Of a stretch of 64,000 nucleotides of DNA, positions 38,848 to 62,233 are shown piece by piece. The notes beneath the pieces were generated by a model. The model was given only the letters and a program-made list of their open reading frames with translations, did no database searches and was not told the origin of the DNA. Each line of letters starts with the position of its first letter. The stretch's first letter is position 1. The DNA is from Amoebidium appalachense (taxonomy: Eukaryota; Ichthyosporea). The stretch spans positions 6,138,001-6,202,000 of the forward strand of contig CAVNZM010000004.1 in NCBI GenBank assembly GCA_963693365.1, read 5' to 3'. A program made the translations under genes and the position numbers.

Positions 38848-40734
38848 GAATCCCTTGAATATTCCCCATCATGTCCCCCCCCCCCCAATGTATAGTTCTC
38901 GAATGCTGCATGCATCGATTATGTAGCGACGGTGAAGAAAGGGCCGTGGTTCAAGTGACACACTCTGGGGAACAAGACTCGATTGTTAGTATGTAAATAT
39001 CCAGGCTGTTTGTAGTCTGGCTTCTCTGTTTACTAGATGTACATACATGTATATGAGTCTGCAAGTTCAGTCACATGATCAAAGTAAACACTATTTTACC
39101 AAATACCCTTCCCACCCTTCTCTATTTCCTCCCGTGACAGGAGTACACTGTGGCCTGGAAGTAATTATTAACCCTCGTATGCGTCTTAACCCTTCCAGAT
39201 TGACTTGGCCTGGTTTTCTCATCTTTCTCTATGATGAACATTCGCCCCTCCCCCCCCCCCACCCCCCTCTCCCCCCCACTCTGGGAAGCAATCGCACTTT
39301 TGCCTATTGGCTATATTCACACTCACATATGGATGCAACTTCTTGTGTTGTCTTGTGCACCACGGTATTAGTTACATGTGTTATCGTACTGAGTTTCTCC
39401 CCCCCCCTCCCCCTCCCGCGCTTCTTCTACCCCTGTGTATGCTTACCACCACCCTGGGGTCATGTGATACAACAGAATTGCTAAAAGAATATATGAAAAT
39501 CGACTCTGCCTTGTGGTGATATTTGTCGTTCTTGCTTTTGTGTTCTTCTTAGTGTTTCTTCTTGACCTCAATGTGTATCAAATGCTTCCCCCCCCCCCCC
39601 CCTTTCCCTCCCCCCCCCCCCCCCTTCCCCCTTCCCCCCCCCACCCACCCCTGTGTATGTGTGTGTTATTAGGGTGTAGGGCAGAATATGGTTGGAGAGC
39701 ATGTGATGAGGATGAAGGGAACTCTGCGCACACACTTGCGTGTGTTCGTGCCTACTCTACTCATGTGGTCACTAATAACGCCGGCGGCAGGGGGGGGGGG
39801 GGGGGGGAGGGGGTCGGTCCACATTGTGTAGCTTCCTCTTGCGTTGTGTAATACAGATCAGTTAACACTTCAAAACTGTGATTGTGAAGTGTGTTCGTTG
39901 GCAGAAGCTGCAATGCATATCCTGTTTTCTGTTTTTGATTTGTTTGTTGTTGTTTTTTTTTGGGGGGGGGAGGGGGGGGGGGGGGGAGGCAGGAGAGGAG
40001 GCGGGGTAGTCATCAATCATATTGAAATGCAACGGATCAAGAAGCATGCAACGAACCCTGGCCTAAGAGTTTTTTCGTCTTGTTCTCCACCCCCCCCCCC
40101 CCCCCCCTCCCCCACCCCCCTCCCCCCGCCCGCCCCCTCTTCCCCCTCCACCCCCCTCCACCCCACTCTCCTCCTCACCCCCTTCTCCTATTCCTCCCCT
40201 CTTCACCCTCTCTTCCTTCCCCCCCCCCTCCCCCCGCCCACCCGCCCGTCTCTGTCCCTTCCTCCTTCCCCTCCTCCTCCCAGCTAACCTAAATGATAAA
40301 CAGAAAACTGAGATCTTGAGTGCTCCGTTCGGTAACGGACTTGACCACCTATGTCTCTGGGCACCCCAGTCATACATTCAAGTATTTATACTTACGCGCG
40401 CGCGCGTGGACGCACCTGCAAACACCCACTGTACACATGTTCCACCAACATTTCAAAGGATGGGTATAACAGTTATCCTTACCCGGCCTGGGGCTGGTAT
40501 CCACTAGTCCTGCCCAATTTTCAAAGGCACCCACCATGGCCAACACACCCACCCACAAATGCAAACACAAGCACGCACGCATATACACGCGTATACTATG
40601 TTCTGACATGTCACAGGCTGTGTTCGAACGTTCTTGGCGCAGACTTGTCAACTTATATAGTTATAGTCACCGCATAGATATTGAAAAAAGCTTGATGTTT
40701 ATGGTTAAAGTTTTACACACACACACATACATAC

Positions 40735-40793
<59 letters not shown>

Positions 40794-40948
40794 CTCGCTT
40801 TCGCTCTCTCTCTCTTACCACTCACTACCGAGGACCACATGTACATCAGTGCCAATATTGGGCGGTGGGTGCTGAACTTGGCGAGATACTCTTAAAGGCG
40901 TGAACTTCAGCAGCAGATTGGATCTGCTTGGTAAAGGGGGAGGGAGAA

Positions 40949-40984
<36 letters not shown>

Positions 40985-41039
40985 GAAAAGCATTGAGTGG
41001 GGTGTAGGTTCTGAAACCACCTCTAAAACGAGACGGTCC

Positions 41040-41270
41040 GAGTCCTTGGTGGTCTATAACGGCACCCAGTCATTCACGCAGATTTGCATTCCGAATCGAG
41101 TCCCACAATCAATGTCCTTCGTTCAATATACTATGGGTCACGCATTACATTCCCAGTGGGCGACCGCTTAAATTATGTTAATACATGATGCATGCAAACT
41201 TGGCACGCAGTGTCTGGCTTTCTCTTTGGAAAGATGGCTCAGGTCGCCCCCGTTTTCATTTGCAGGGTTT
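41040..41270 (+). repeat. Diverged repeat, copy 1
   Basis: This copy shares with the one at 42620-42835 the blocks CACTCATTCACG-like, AGTCCCACAA-CAA-GTCCTTC, GCATTAC-TTC and GCATGCAAACTTGGCA, followed by GGTCGCC. The order and spacing agree over about 200 bases with many substitutions. The identity of the element is unknown. Confidence 0.65.
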
Positions 41271-42416
41271 TAGAGAAGCACACACTCACCTGTATATGCA
41301 ATGCACATGCAACCAAAATCACGGCCTCACCCACATATTTCACTGATTGAACTAAGCTGATCAATGCAAACGGCACGATGGTCTGCAGCTGTGCACTTGT
41401 TGAACGGTTTGATTTTATCTATGGCTAGTTGGTCAGAGTTGGTATGTTAATATGGTGAATTTAAACACCTACACTAGCCCCCCCCAGCCCCCCCCCCCCC
41501 CCTCCATCCCCCTCCCCCCCCCCCCCCCCCCCTGTGTGGCGAGCGTGATACTTTTCTTCTCTTGCACAAAATAATGGCTTGCGCTTTGATTCTTGGTATC
41601 TAGATCCACCCTTCAAGTCCTGTATCTATCATTTTCCAGCTTTTGTGAAGGGTGAGGGGAGGGGGAATGATTTGGGGTGGAGCCTCGTGACGGGGAGGCC
41701 CCCGTTGGGGGGAGGAGGGGGGGGGGGGGAGAGGGGGGGGGGGGGGGGGGGGGGACGTGTAAATGGAGGTGTACACCAGGAGGGCGGAGGAGGAGGAGGG
41801 ATCAACGGTTGGCTGGCGTAAAGGGGTGGATCCGGAGGAGGGTAAGCTTTGAAAGAATGTGTGTGTGTGTGTGCGTATGTGTATGTGTGTATGTGTGTTT
41901 GGGGGGGGGGAGGGGGGGGGGGGGGGGGGGGGAACAGCTACGTAGGTCGTGGGAGAGGCACCAGGAGAAGAGGTGTGGGGGGCTGGAACACGTGTTTATT
42001 GACTGGGTATCTGTAGCGGTATCGGTGGTGGTGGTGATTTGAATGAAGAGGTATCAGAAGATCTAGAAGGAAGGCGTTTTTTTTTTTTTTTTTTTTTTTT
42101 TTGTGTATGTGTGTGTGTGTGGTGGGGGGAGGGGGGGGGGGGGGGGGGGAGAGGGAGGGGGGAGGGAGAGGGAGACGGTACATGTAACAGTTAGAGGTTA
42201 TTGGTGTTTAGGTGGCTTGATGACTGTATCATCACGTCCGTAGGTGAGTGAGTGGGTGTCTGAGGACCGGGAGGGAGGAGTATGAGAGCTGGGGAAGGGG
42301 CATTACGATAAGTCAATGCACAACCCAGGCTACTGGTGGTCATCATGGAGATAAGATGGTTGTGGTGTGGTGGTGGTCACGGCTGTGTTTGTGTGTGTGT
42401 GTGTGTGTGGGGGGGG

Positions 42417-42462
<46 letters not shown>

Positions 42463-42619
42463 GGGAGGGTTGCCCGACCAAGGACGTATCATGCGGCAGA
42501 AAGTGGTAAACTCGCTATGCTTTTTAATTGCAGATTGAAGGATGGCCCATGAGGTAATGGTACGTGTTTTGGGGGAGAAGGGGGGAGAGGGAGGGGCCCC
42601 GGGGAGGGGGGGGATGGTA

Positions 42620-42835
42620 CGGCATCCACTCATTCACGTGCTGACTAAACCTCAACTGATAAAGTCCCACAAGCAACGTCCTTCTTTTGACCCACATAAA
42701 TGAGGGGGAAATGCATTACTTTCGACGTGGGTGACTACTTTAATTGTTTTCAAACTGCATGCAAACTTGGCATGCAGGCAATTTTCTCCACGTTCAGAGA
42801 GAGCGATAGGTCGCCACACAGGAGTCTTCACACTC
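42620..42835 (+). repeat. Diverged repeat, copy 2
   Basis: This is the partner of the copy at 41040-41270, in the same orientation about 1.6 kb downstream. Both are preceded by G-runs or G-rich sequence. No open frame spans either copy convincingly. Confidence 0.65.
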
Positions 42836-43528
42836 AATTGAGCAATGCGGGCAGTCCTGTGGCTATTGTGTAGGCGGTACTGTGGGGTGGTGTTGATGGT
42901 GTTGAAATGTTAAGGAAACGGAATAGAGGGGGTGTGGGGGGGGAGTGACCGCTGGGGTGGAGGCGCCCTTGGGAAGGGGAGGCGGAGGGGGGTAAGATTC
43001 AACTGTTACCTACAGGAAGACGGGGAGAAGGGGGGGGGGGGAGGGGGGAGGTGGGGGCTTTGGGCATCATGATGAATAAATGGACTCAGGTGGGTACTAC
43101 TATATAGCAGGAAGCAGGAGGGCGGAGAATCCTGAGCTCTGAGGGGAAGAAGAGATAGCGAATGTGGCTGTGTGGGTGGGTAGGTGGGTGGGGTGGGGGC
43201 AGGGAGGGGAGAACGGGAAGGGGAGGGAGAGGGGGGGGGGGGGGGGGGGGGGACACAGTGCAAGTCGCGAAGTTTGGCAAGCAGCGAGGGGTAACGACGT
43301 GCCCTTCAAAGTAGGTAGTGGGAGAGGCAGCAGGAGATACGCCCGGGGGGGGGGGATGGGACTGGAACATGTAAAAGATTGAGTGTTGGTGGCGGTGGGT
43401 AAGGATGAGATTCTGAATGGAGTGGCCGGAAGGATGGAAGGAAACGGTAAATTGATAGAGCATTAGAATGGAAGGGTGATTTATCGTTAACGCTACGGAA
43501 GGCTTTAAGACTGTGGGGGGGGGGGGGG

Positions 43529-43564
<36 letters not shown>

Positions 43565-44314
43565 GGGGGGGAGGGGGAGGGGAGGAGGGGGGGGTTCGAG
43601 GGGTGGGTGTGGTGAGCAACTGACATTCAAATCTAATTAGATCTTCATGCACAGCACTTGGCCACCCAATCTGTATGTATTACAGTTATAGTATATGATA
43701 AGTAACATAAAGGACCTCATTCTGGCAATGTAATGCGTAGACTGTGTGAAAAAACATAATATGATGTACATGTGACACATCCTGCCCTCGGATCCTCGCT
43801 AGACAAATCTCTGCCTGTACATGTTTGGTTTTCCGTTTGCATTGCGTGCACTCCTTACTCATCAAAGCATGCCATACAGCAGTACTAGCTAGACGGAGGT
43901 AAATGAATATGTTTGTTATAAGCACTTCGGTGTCATCATTTGTGCCATACACTAGTCTACTGTACACTATTGGTCAGATGCATGTTGGCCATGGCGACAT
44001 GGATGGCATCCAGGGAAGTTGACGTATGATGTGCACATGGGCAACTAATCTAAAAACAAATTGCACGCTAGACACTACCCAACATGTAATAGTTTTACTA
44101 GGTAGCGGCACTGAATGCAGCAAGTGAAATTCGACGTTTAGCAATATATGCGCGCACTTGAATCACGTGCACCGGGCCCGAGCCGTTTGTTTACACGTGA
44201 CAGTCGTCATCCGCATCTCTGATGGTGCTATGACATCACGTCTCCTAGTTATTTGTGGGTAGATTCAGCATACGATGGTTAGCGTCGCTTTAGACTAGTA
44301 TGTAGGCGATCTGG

Positions 44315-44351
44315 CCAAGGCCTCCTAAATAGCACACCGGGCCGAGGCACG
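44315..44351 (+). repeat. Left terminal inverted repeat (37 bp)
   Basis: This is the left TIR of the P-like transposon, identical to the reverse complement of 47331-47367. The flanking target-site duplication is ATCTGG at 44309-44314. Confidence 0.9.
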
Positions 44352-44929
44352 AGGTCGTCACATATGAGAAGTGACGTCATCAAGAGTAGGGTTAGCTTCC
44401 AGCCGAATCCAGCGAAATGATTGGCCCACTGAGGAACGCGCGAAACCCAGTAAAGGCGATTTCGATTGGATAGAAGATTTTTGACTGCCATTTCGTGATT
44501 GGACAATACAGCAAATGGCGGGCTTTTGGTGTTCTTTGTATACTCGGAAAATTGTGGGGTACCAACATTAAGGATAAGGCAAAACCAACAATATCAGTAT
44601 CTAGTTTGTTTTAATAGCTTTATGAAATAACAAATACGTCAAAGCGCTCATTTATTTAACATTTAAATGGTTTATGCCGTTTTTATTGGCGTTTAAAATA
44701 CAATTTTAGGGAGTTATTTTAAGGAGTTAAGACTTTGAGTTGACGTAAGTAAAATTATTTCATCAATCCCCATCGATCTCTCGTTGTGATCTAGGGGGCT
44801 GTGTGCCGGCCGCTTGTGTTGCTGCTACACGCGGAAAAGTAACTATTTCTTTGCCACCACTTTACGTGAAGTGCTCCTGCATTATATATAAAAAAGGCTG
44901 GGCAGTGCCACTTTGGCCACGCTACGCAG
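44352..44929 (+). promoter_or_regulatory. Transposon 5' region: inverted CCAAT boxes and TATA box
   Basis: Three ATTGG motifs (inverted CCAAT) occur near 44420, 44466 and 44499. A TGACGTCA palindrome lies near 44374. A TATA box, ATTATATATAAAAAAGG, occupies about 44880-44896, some 35 to 50 bases before the ATG at 44930. This arrangement is what a functional RNA polymerase II promoter would look like. Confidence 0.55.
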
Positions 44930-47162
44930 ATGCCAAGATCTTGTGCTGTCTACGGCTGCACAACTAATTACAAAGGGCACGAGAGTGCATCTTGTTTTGC
45001 TTTTCCTAACAAAACTAAAGAGCCCGAGCGTTTTCACAAGTGGGTCAGTTTCTGCAAACGCCAAGACTTAACGGTAAATAGTAACACAAGCTGTATAGGT
45101 ATTTGTATCAAACATTTTAGGCCCGAACAACTTGACCTAGGTTTTGACTACAAAGATCCTAAAACAGATATATCTCGGTTTATTAAACATTCCCACCCGA
45201 GGTGCAAAGAGAATCAGATTCCTTGCATATTCAACACAGAACTGAATATAGTCATAGAGGAAAAGACACTCAGGAGAAACCCAGAGGATAGACGAGAAGA
45301 GCAAAACAAACGAGCAAAGCTCCAGGAAGAGGCTGAGAAGGCCCGGCTAGAACAACTTGACACCATACACTCGTTCAGCGAGTTGTGCGACAACTTCTTA
45401 GACCGTCTAAATAGCGTAGGCACGCTGGGGCTCTGGCAAGTCACACAAACGAGCAGTGAAAGCATACAAGCGGTACTGCTGTTAACAGTTACCCCGTCAT
45501 TTCCCGGCGGGGTGCCCTTTCCCTTTGTGGGGGCAGTGGTAACTGTTGATCACCCGTGCACTCAACCTTTGTGCTTCGATAAGCACGTTGGTTATGCACT
45601 CTGGGCCACCTTTTTTTTTGGGAAACTATCCTTAACACTCGGGTTTTAAATGTTTGCAGATAGCCCTTGTGGAGTATCTAAAGGACGACCTCAACTGGGT
45701 CTACGTATTTCTGGGCAAGATTATGACCGACCAGTTGGAGGGTCGGTTTGGACACTACAGGGAAATGAACGGAGGCAATTACCACATTCTCCACCCGCCA
45801 GGTAGCCTCTTCCCTCCACCCTTGTTCTCCCCCCCCCCCCCCCCCCCCTTTCCTCCTCCCCCCACTCCTTTTTTTCTGAGACAATTTTTCAGAGTCCCTC
45901 CCCCTCCCCCCCCTCCCCCTCGTTCCCAACCAACACCACCAACACCACCACCATCCACCCCCCCACCCCCTCCCTTTTCCCCTACTCCCCCCCCCCCCCC
46001 CCCCCCTTCTTTTTTATTCGGATCCTAGAAGGCTTACCCCCACCTTCCTTTCTTAACACCAATTGCCAAAAGAAGTAATCCTCCCCCCCCCCCCCCCCCC
46101 CCCCTTCACCCCCCTCCCTTTTCCACCTCCATTTCCCAGATCCTCTCCTTACCGACACAAGCATTGCATTAACTTGCAAACACCCAAATCAGCCGGCTGC
46201 AGCTGGCAACTATTTATGGTCTGTGCGGTGCTCATCATCTGCACAGTTGTAAATCAGGATAATGCCAAGCTAACGGAAGGTGTGATATTGAACAGGTGCT
46301 TGAGTCTGAGCGGCGCATCCGGCTCATCAACCTCTTCACGTTCCGCCGGGGCACGGGCAAGGCCGTGGGCATCAGCACTCTCAAGCAGGCCGTCAAGTTC
46401 AACGAAACTGCCCTGCTGGCCAAGCCTGCCGTGGAACTGGACGTTCTGCTGCAGCCCTTCTCCAGCAATGGCGCTCTGTTGGCTGCCATCACCGTCCCCA
46501 ACAAGAGCGTGGTCGTCTTTCTCGCCGGCTACGCCTGCTTCAAGACGGGGCGGGGCTGCAGCTGCAAGCAGTGCCGTGGGCGCTTGTTCAGCAGCCGCCG
46601 CCTGATGGTGGAGATCCCAGCCAGCGTCAGAGCCCAGCTTGGGCCGGACGTCATCGACACGTCATACCTGGAGGCCATCGACCGTGGGGGGCTTTCTACT
46701 CCCTCCTACGCGGCCTATGTGGTCGCGGAGACCACTGTGCGCGTGATGGAGTGCCTCACCAGCAAGGAGCTGGAGGGCAAGTTTCTGCACGCCGGCTCCC
46801 ACCGCCTGCTGGTTCACACGCTCGCGGTTCAGCACGCCAAGAGCCGGCCGGAGACAAAGACAATTCGATGCATTACTTGTGAGGAGTGCGGGGAGGACAC
46901 GGCGCAGTACCTCGACGGCATCGCCATGAGAATGACCAACATTCTGCTCAACAACTACACCAAGGAACGCAACGCGAAAAAGAAAACACCAACCAACAAG
47001 CCAAACCGGCAAACCAAGAAATACGAGGGTGCATCAACCGGTTTATTGGGGGCGCACGCCGCGGACGAAGGCCGCCAGCGACGACGTGGAGGCTGTGCTC
47101 GAGGAGGAGGACTTCGACGTTTTCTCGTTTTTGAACGACGACGCCCTGGGTGCGTTGTGTGA
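44930..47162 (+). CDS. THAP / P-element-like transposase, catalytic middle missing
   Basis: Three coding blocks are visible: 44930-45649 (THAP domain and coiled coil), 45660-45801, and about 46285-47162. Block 1 starts MPRSCAVYGCTT and has a complete C2CH THAP finger at 1-101 (Cys5, Cys10, Trp38, Cys59, His62, closing IPCIF), then a Glu/Arg-rich helix. Block 2 follows the acceptor TTTAAATGTTTGCAG and reads IALVEYLKDDLNWVYVFLGK and MTDQLEGRFGHYREMNGGNY. These resemble the C-terminal part of P-element/THAP9-like transposases. Block 3 continues IEQVLESERRIRLINLF and contains DRGGL and a CxCxxC cluster. The donor leaving block 1 could not be fixed, and the exact 5' edge of block 3 is uncertain. 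The RNase-H-like core and GTP-binding insertion expected between blocks 1 and 2 are not present, so this copy is probably inactive or serves as a repressor-type protein. Confidence 0.7.
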
Positions 47163-47330
47163 GACTTAGACAGTTATAGGCAGTGATGATTGCGTCTGGT
47201 AGTTTAGCGTAATGTTTGCACAAGTTTTGCACTAAAATTAGTCTGATGTAGGAGACCCCGGAGGGGCACGTAAGATTTCAGTTTTTGATCACCCTACTCT
47301 TTACACGTAATCTGGAGTATTAGTCTATTG

Positions 47331-47367
47331 CGTGCCTCGGCCCGGTGTGCTATTTAGGAGGCCTTGG
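47331..47367 (-). repeat. Right terminal inverted repeat (37 bp)
   Basis: This is the right TIR of the P-like transposon. It is followed by the target-site duplication ATCTGG at 47368-47373. Confidence 0.9.
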
Positions 47368-47373
47368 ATCTGG

Positions 47374-57549
<10,176 letters not shown>

Positions 57550-59008
57550 GTGCGGGAGACAGACGGCACTTGTATTTCCCGTTTCTGCGTGTTCGGGTTT
57601 AACTTTTTCTTCTTCTTCTTCTTCTTTTTTTTTTTTTTTTTTGGCGACCCTGCAACGGAGAAAGGGTCATACGGTGCACATCTATGACGGCAATTATAGA
57701 TTTCGGCCCCTTGCCGCCTATGCCTTTTGTCAGAAGGTGGCCATACAGCATACACTGAGTGTGACTGTACAGCATTCTAACAGTTCTTGTTTTCTTTCTT
57801 TTCTTTCTGTCTTTTTTTCCTCTTAAGTTTTCATAATTGGGCTGGGGGGGGGGGGTGGATTTGAGGGGGGAGGGGGGGGGGGGGGGGGGGGTGGATTTGA
57901 GGGGCGAGGGGGGGGGGGGGGGTTAGGTGAGGGGGGGGGGGGGGGGTAATGGCTGCACGAGGGTACATAGGAAAAGAATTTTGGCTGGCTGGACCGGCCT
58001 TGTGACTGGTCATTGTATGTTGTATGAACATGGCCTGTGCCAGAAATAATAATCGACACAACTCTTATATGCATATTACCAGAAGAAAATGAAAACGTTA
58101 CATGAGGGATTAAAACCGAGGAAGTGTTAGTGTGCATGCCCGAGTGCATGTCTGTGTGTGTTTACGTGTGTGGGCGTTTGTGTGTTGGGCGTGCGACACG
58201 TGTGTGTTCATGCGTATAGATGCACATACTAAGGCAGATGCACACAGCGTCTGCGAGACAGGTGTTGAGGAAGGTGTCTTTTTGTTGTGGTTGGTACGTG
58301 GGTGTGCAAGTTTGTCTGTATTCCCGAGGTTTGCGATTGCATGGTACCGTTTCAGCCAATCACCATCTGGTGCGGCACTGCTTATTCAATCTAAAAATAG
58401 ACGTCGACTGCCAATGATCGCGATCGGCGCCAGGCAGGCTCACTGCCTGACTCACTGTTGAACTTTGAGTTGCAAGCGCCACCGCCTGCTACAACGTGTA
58501 TGTCGAGTTTTGTTGTTCTGTGTATACATATATACTAGTATGCGTAAGATCTAAAACAAAGAGCAGTTTGGCACCTAGCACTGCGCCTCTTATACTTGCA
58601 CAACCTTCCAGCTGCACTCTACAGGCGGCTTCAAAGCTGGACACTGACCACACTGCTTGTTTTTCGTTTAGGGCTCGGTTGGACGAGCCACTTTGCTGCA
58701 CATGTTCATTCCTGAGAGACCTCGATAAACATTACTCTAAAACTTAGTTATTTTCCCCCTCTTGTTTACTTTCAAGAGAACACTTTACAACCTGCCTAGG
58801 GTGAACGCTTGAACCAGCACTTCCCCGCTCGGCATAAGCCACGTACCAAGCCTAGACATCGTCCTCCCAGTGGCAACAACTCCAACCGGCCTGATTTTTC
58901 CTTTCCATCTTTCTTGAATTAACACATAGTAAACCAAGCTTAACGATCACCCATGTTCTGATGCACTGCTAGGGTGTGGCGGCCAGGTGGTTGTCTTGCC
59001 ACGGTGCC
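57550..59008. other. Intergenic spacer between RRS1 and the USP32-like gene
   Basis: The RRS1 3' end contains a CTT-rich and T-rich stretch at about 57605-57640. Two similar G-run units sharing the flank GGTGGATTTGAGGGG lie at about 57841-57905. From 57950 to 59008 the DNA is of ordinary complexity with no recognised gene and should hold the promoter of the downstream gene. No TATA box was identified. Confidence 0.6.
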
Positions 59009-59301
59009 ATGGGTGGCAATAACTCTCGTTTGCTCACATACCAAGACATCCAGGGCAGGGGTAAGTTTCTTGTCGCACTGCTTGACAGAGAGGGATATGG
59101 ATGGTGAGTATATGAGGGAAAGTGGTTGGGTTGAGGGAGAAGGCAGGGGCGCTGCTTTTCTCCACCCTTCGTGCTGATGCCACAGGGGTGCAGTTGATTG
59201 TAGCGGATATTCTCAAGCAGATCTCGTTCCATGAACTCGCGCAAAAATGCAAAACGAACGCAAACACAGCACCACATGTCTCAAGCGAAAAGACGCACCG
59301 A

Positions 59302-59341
<40 letters not shown>

Positions 59342-59612
59342 CCGCCCCCCCCCCTTCCCCCCCCCCCCCCCCCCCCCCGGTACCTTGCCCAGTTACCAAA
59401 AGAAAGTAAGGCCCTCCCTCTGTCCCCCCCCCCCCCCCCCCCCTCCCTGCCAAAAAAGGGCACCACACACCCACACACACATTCCCACACACACGAATGC
59501 ACACACAGGCACACACGAATGCACATACGGAAACACACACACACAGACGCACACACACACAGAGAGACACACACGTATGCGCACGTGCGCTCAACAACAC
59601 ACACACACACAC

Positions 59613-59660
<48 letters not shown>

Positions 59661-60608
59661 CACACGCACACAAGCAGACACGCCTGAACGCTCAACCGCT
59701 CGCCCACACCGAGGCGCACACATGCACACACACATATACTCCCCGGAACCTGAGCAGATCTGGTTCCTCGTCTGTTTTTCCTATATCAACATACACATCT
59801 CCATCCATCTGTCTGCTTACCGTGGTTCCCATCCTGATGCGTCACAACCCCCCCCCCCCCCCCCCCCCCCTTCTTTCTTCCTTTTGATTTTTCCCCCTCC
59901 CCTCCCCCCCCCCCCCCCCTAAACCCGCCCCTTTTTTGGTAGCTGTTTGTCAAAACTCCTGCCTTGTTCCTGCTGGTTTCGTTCGTCCATCCCTTTCGCC
60001 GATCTATCCTTTCTTTGAGGTTCCCCTTTCGTTTAGTGTTCTTTTTCTCTGTGTGCCCCCCCTCCCCTCCCCCCCCCCCCCCCCCCCCCCCCCCCCCACC
60101 CACCCCCCCCCCCACACACACCCACCTTCCAAACCTGCAGCCTGCCATCTATTTTTTCTTTTCCTACTTGCTGGAACTTGCCCTTCTGCCAACTTGGACC
60201 TTGTTATGTTCAGCCGCCGACCTCCATATTCCGCTAAACCTGACCTCGGATCATGTATTAGTGTGATTTATATAGGTTACGTTTCTTTGTATTATCAACC
60301 AACTCAGAAGTCATGGCTGTTTCATGTCGTTGTATGAGCACACCTGCTGACTTTTTTATTTTTATTTTTTATTTTTTATTTATTTTTTTATATATTTTTT
60401 TTTACAGTGAGTGCCGAAGATCTTCAAAATGTCGAGTTGGCCATCGAACGTCTGGTCAACTATGAAGGGTGGGTGCCTGGGTGGTTGTGGCAGGGAGAAA
60501 AAGAGAAAGAGAGGATTGCTGGGATGGAGCCTTTTTTTTGGTGTGTGTGTGTGTGTGTGGGGGGGGGGGGAGGTTGGTGGTAGTGGCGGTGGTGGTGGTG
60601 GTGGTGGT

Positions 60609-60644
<36 letters not shown>

Positions 60645-61341
60645 GATGGGGAAGGAGAGTTAGTGGGCGGGGTGGGGGAGGGGGGAGGGGGAGGAGGGTT
60701 GGAAGCAAAGGGGTGGTTTAAATATTTGAGACCCCTTACTTAATCAGTTCAGCCACGATCGCAATCACAGCCCCCCTCCCCCCCCTCCCCTCCCCCTTCC
60801 CCCCTCCCCCGCAGGGGCCCGGCTCCCCCTCCCTTATGCAATTATTGGAGCCCCAAAGCTTCCATTGTGTTGCACTTCAACATATGCCACCGTTCCAAGC
60901 ACATGTTTGATTTTATGGCAGGATAATCTTTCTGTGTCTTTATACAGACTCATCGAGAAGGCCACCTTCTACAATGAGCTTCTGGACATACACCACGTGC
61001 CTTTGCAGCTAGCTGAGGTAATATCCCCCCCCCCCCCCCCACCCCCTTCCCCGGCGCTCCGTCCCTCCTCTTACTCTCAGCCCCCTAAGCCTTTTGCTTC
61101 CTTCCCTTTTTCTTCTGGCTCTTGTGGGGTAAAGGACCGCTTATGTCTTTGGACCTTTTTCAAATGTCACTCTTACCTGTACATTTTGTTTGCTGTTTCT
61201 ACGTGATGGTGCGCACCTTTTCTGTTATCTGTTTGCTCTGCAGGGCAGCTATGGTGGGTGGTTGGGTGGGGGTGAGCCAGGGTGGCTTGTTGGGTGGGTG
61301 GGCCAGGGTGGGTGGGTATGGCGATGGTTGTGGGGTGGTTT

Positions 61342-61380
<39 letters not shown>

Positions 61381-61623
61381 ATTATGAGAAAGCAGAGAAA
61401 GCAGATTATGAGAAAGCAGGACGGGCAAGTGAAATGTTTTCGGTTCGTTTGAGTTCACGTTCTTGAACCTCATTCTTGGCTATGTGCTCGGAGAACTAGA
61501 AGAATGAATTTTGTATGAGGAGGTGGAGGGGAATGGTTCAGCACGCAGGGGGAGGGGGGAAGGATGTGGGGAAGGGGGGTTGGGGAGCTGATAGTGGTGG
61601 TATGTATGCAGGCTTGTCTGTGT

Positions 61624-61673
<50 letters not shown>

Positions 61674-61931
61674 GGGGGGTGGAGGGGGGGGAGGAGGGCT
61701 TCATGTGACCCGCTGCAGTGGCATAACACCAATATCCCTGAACAAATGTTGGTAGCATACACGTGTTGTACATTTCACCACGTATGTCACCAAGTCGTTT
61801 CTGACCTGCGCATGTGCACAGAGGATCTACACTGTGTTTGGGGGCAACGAGAGAGGTGTATCGAAGGAGGAGGCCGTATGTGGCATTGTGGCTTTGCAAA
61901 GGGCTACAACAGAGGAGAAGAAGAAATGTAT

Positions 61932-61971
<40 letters not shown>

Positions 61972-62101
61972 ACCCACCCACCCTTCCCCTTCCCCCCCCT
62001 CCCGGTGCCAAAAAACAAGACCTCCCCTACCAGTCCCCCCCCCCCCCCCCCCCCCCCCCTCTTTCTTTTTTTCCCACTCACAAAGTAAGTGGATGTGCCC
62101 G

Positions 62102-62151
<50 letters not shown>

Positions 62152-62202
62152 TTCCCCCCAAAACCCATCCACCCCCAACCCATCCCCCCCTCCCAACCCA
62201 TC

Positions 62203-62233
<31 letters not shown>

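Larger units (their letters stand above)
38848..44314. other. 5.5-kb region without a supported gene
   Basis: The region mixes ordinary-complexity DNA with tracts of C (39590-39640, 40087-40110), G (40955-40981, 41731-41755, 42420-42462), (CT)n at about 40738-40790 and a T-run at 42077-42102. It also contains the diverged repeat pair annotated separately. I found no exon chain with consistent phase. The part 43620-44310 is free of simple repeats but shows no coding signal. Confidence 0.6.
44315..47367 (+). mobile_element. P-element-like (THAP-type) DNA transposon with 37-bp TIRs
   Basis: Perfect 37-bp inverted repeats lie at 44315-44351 and 47331-47367. They begin CCAAGGCCTCCTAAATAG at the outer end and end GGGCCGAGGCACG inside. 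The outer ends are flanked by the same six bases, ATCTGG (44309-44314 and 47368-47373), a target-site duplication. The 3053-bp element carries one gene on the plus strand whose product has a THAP domain at the N-terminus and the C-terminal part of a P-element/THAP9-type transposase. P elements normally leave 8-bp duplications, so the 6-bp duplication is a difference. The identical TIRs indicate a young insertion. The missing catalytic middle suggests a non-autonomous copy. Confidence 0.85.

Noticed and set aside
59178-59290. Exon of the USP32-like gene reading [14 protein letters not shown]
   Set aside because: No usable donor follows it before a C-run, while joining exon 59009-59060 directly to 60408 keeps phase and gives a smooth protein.
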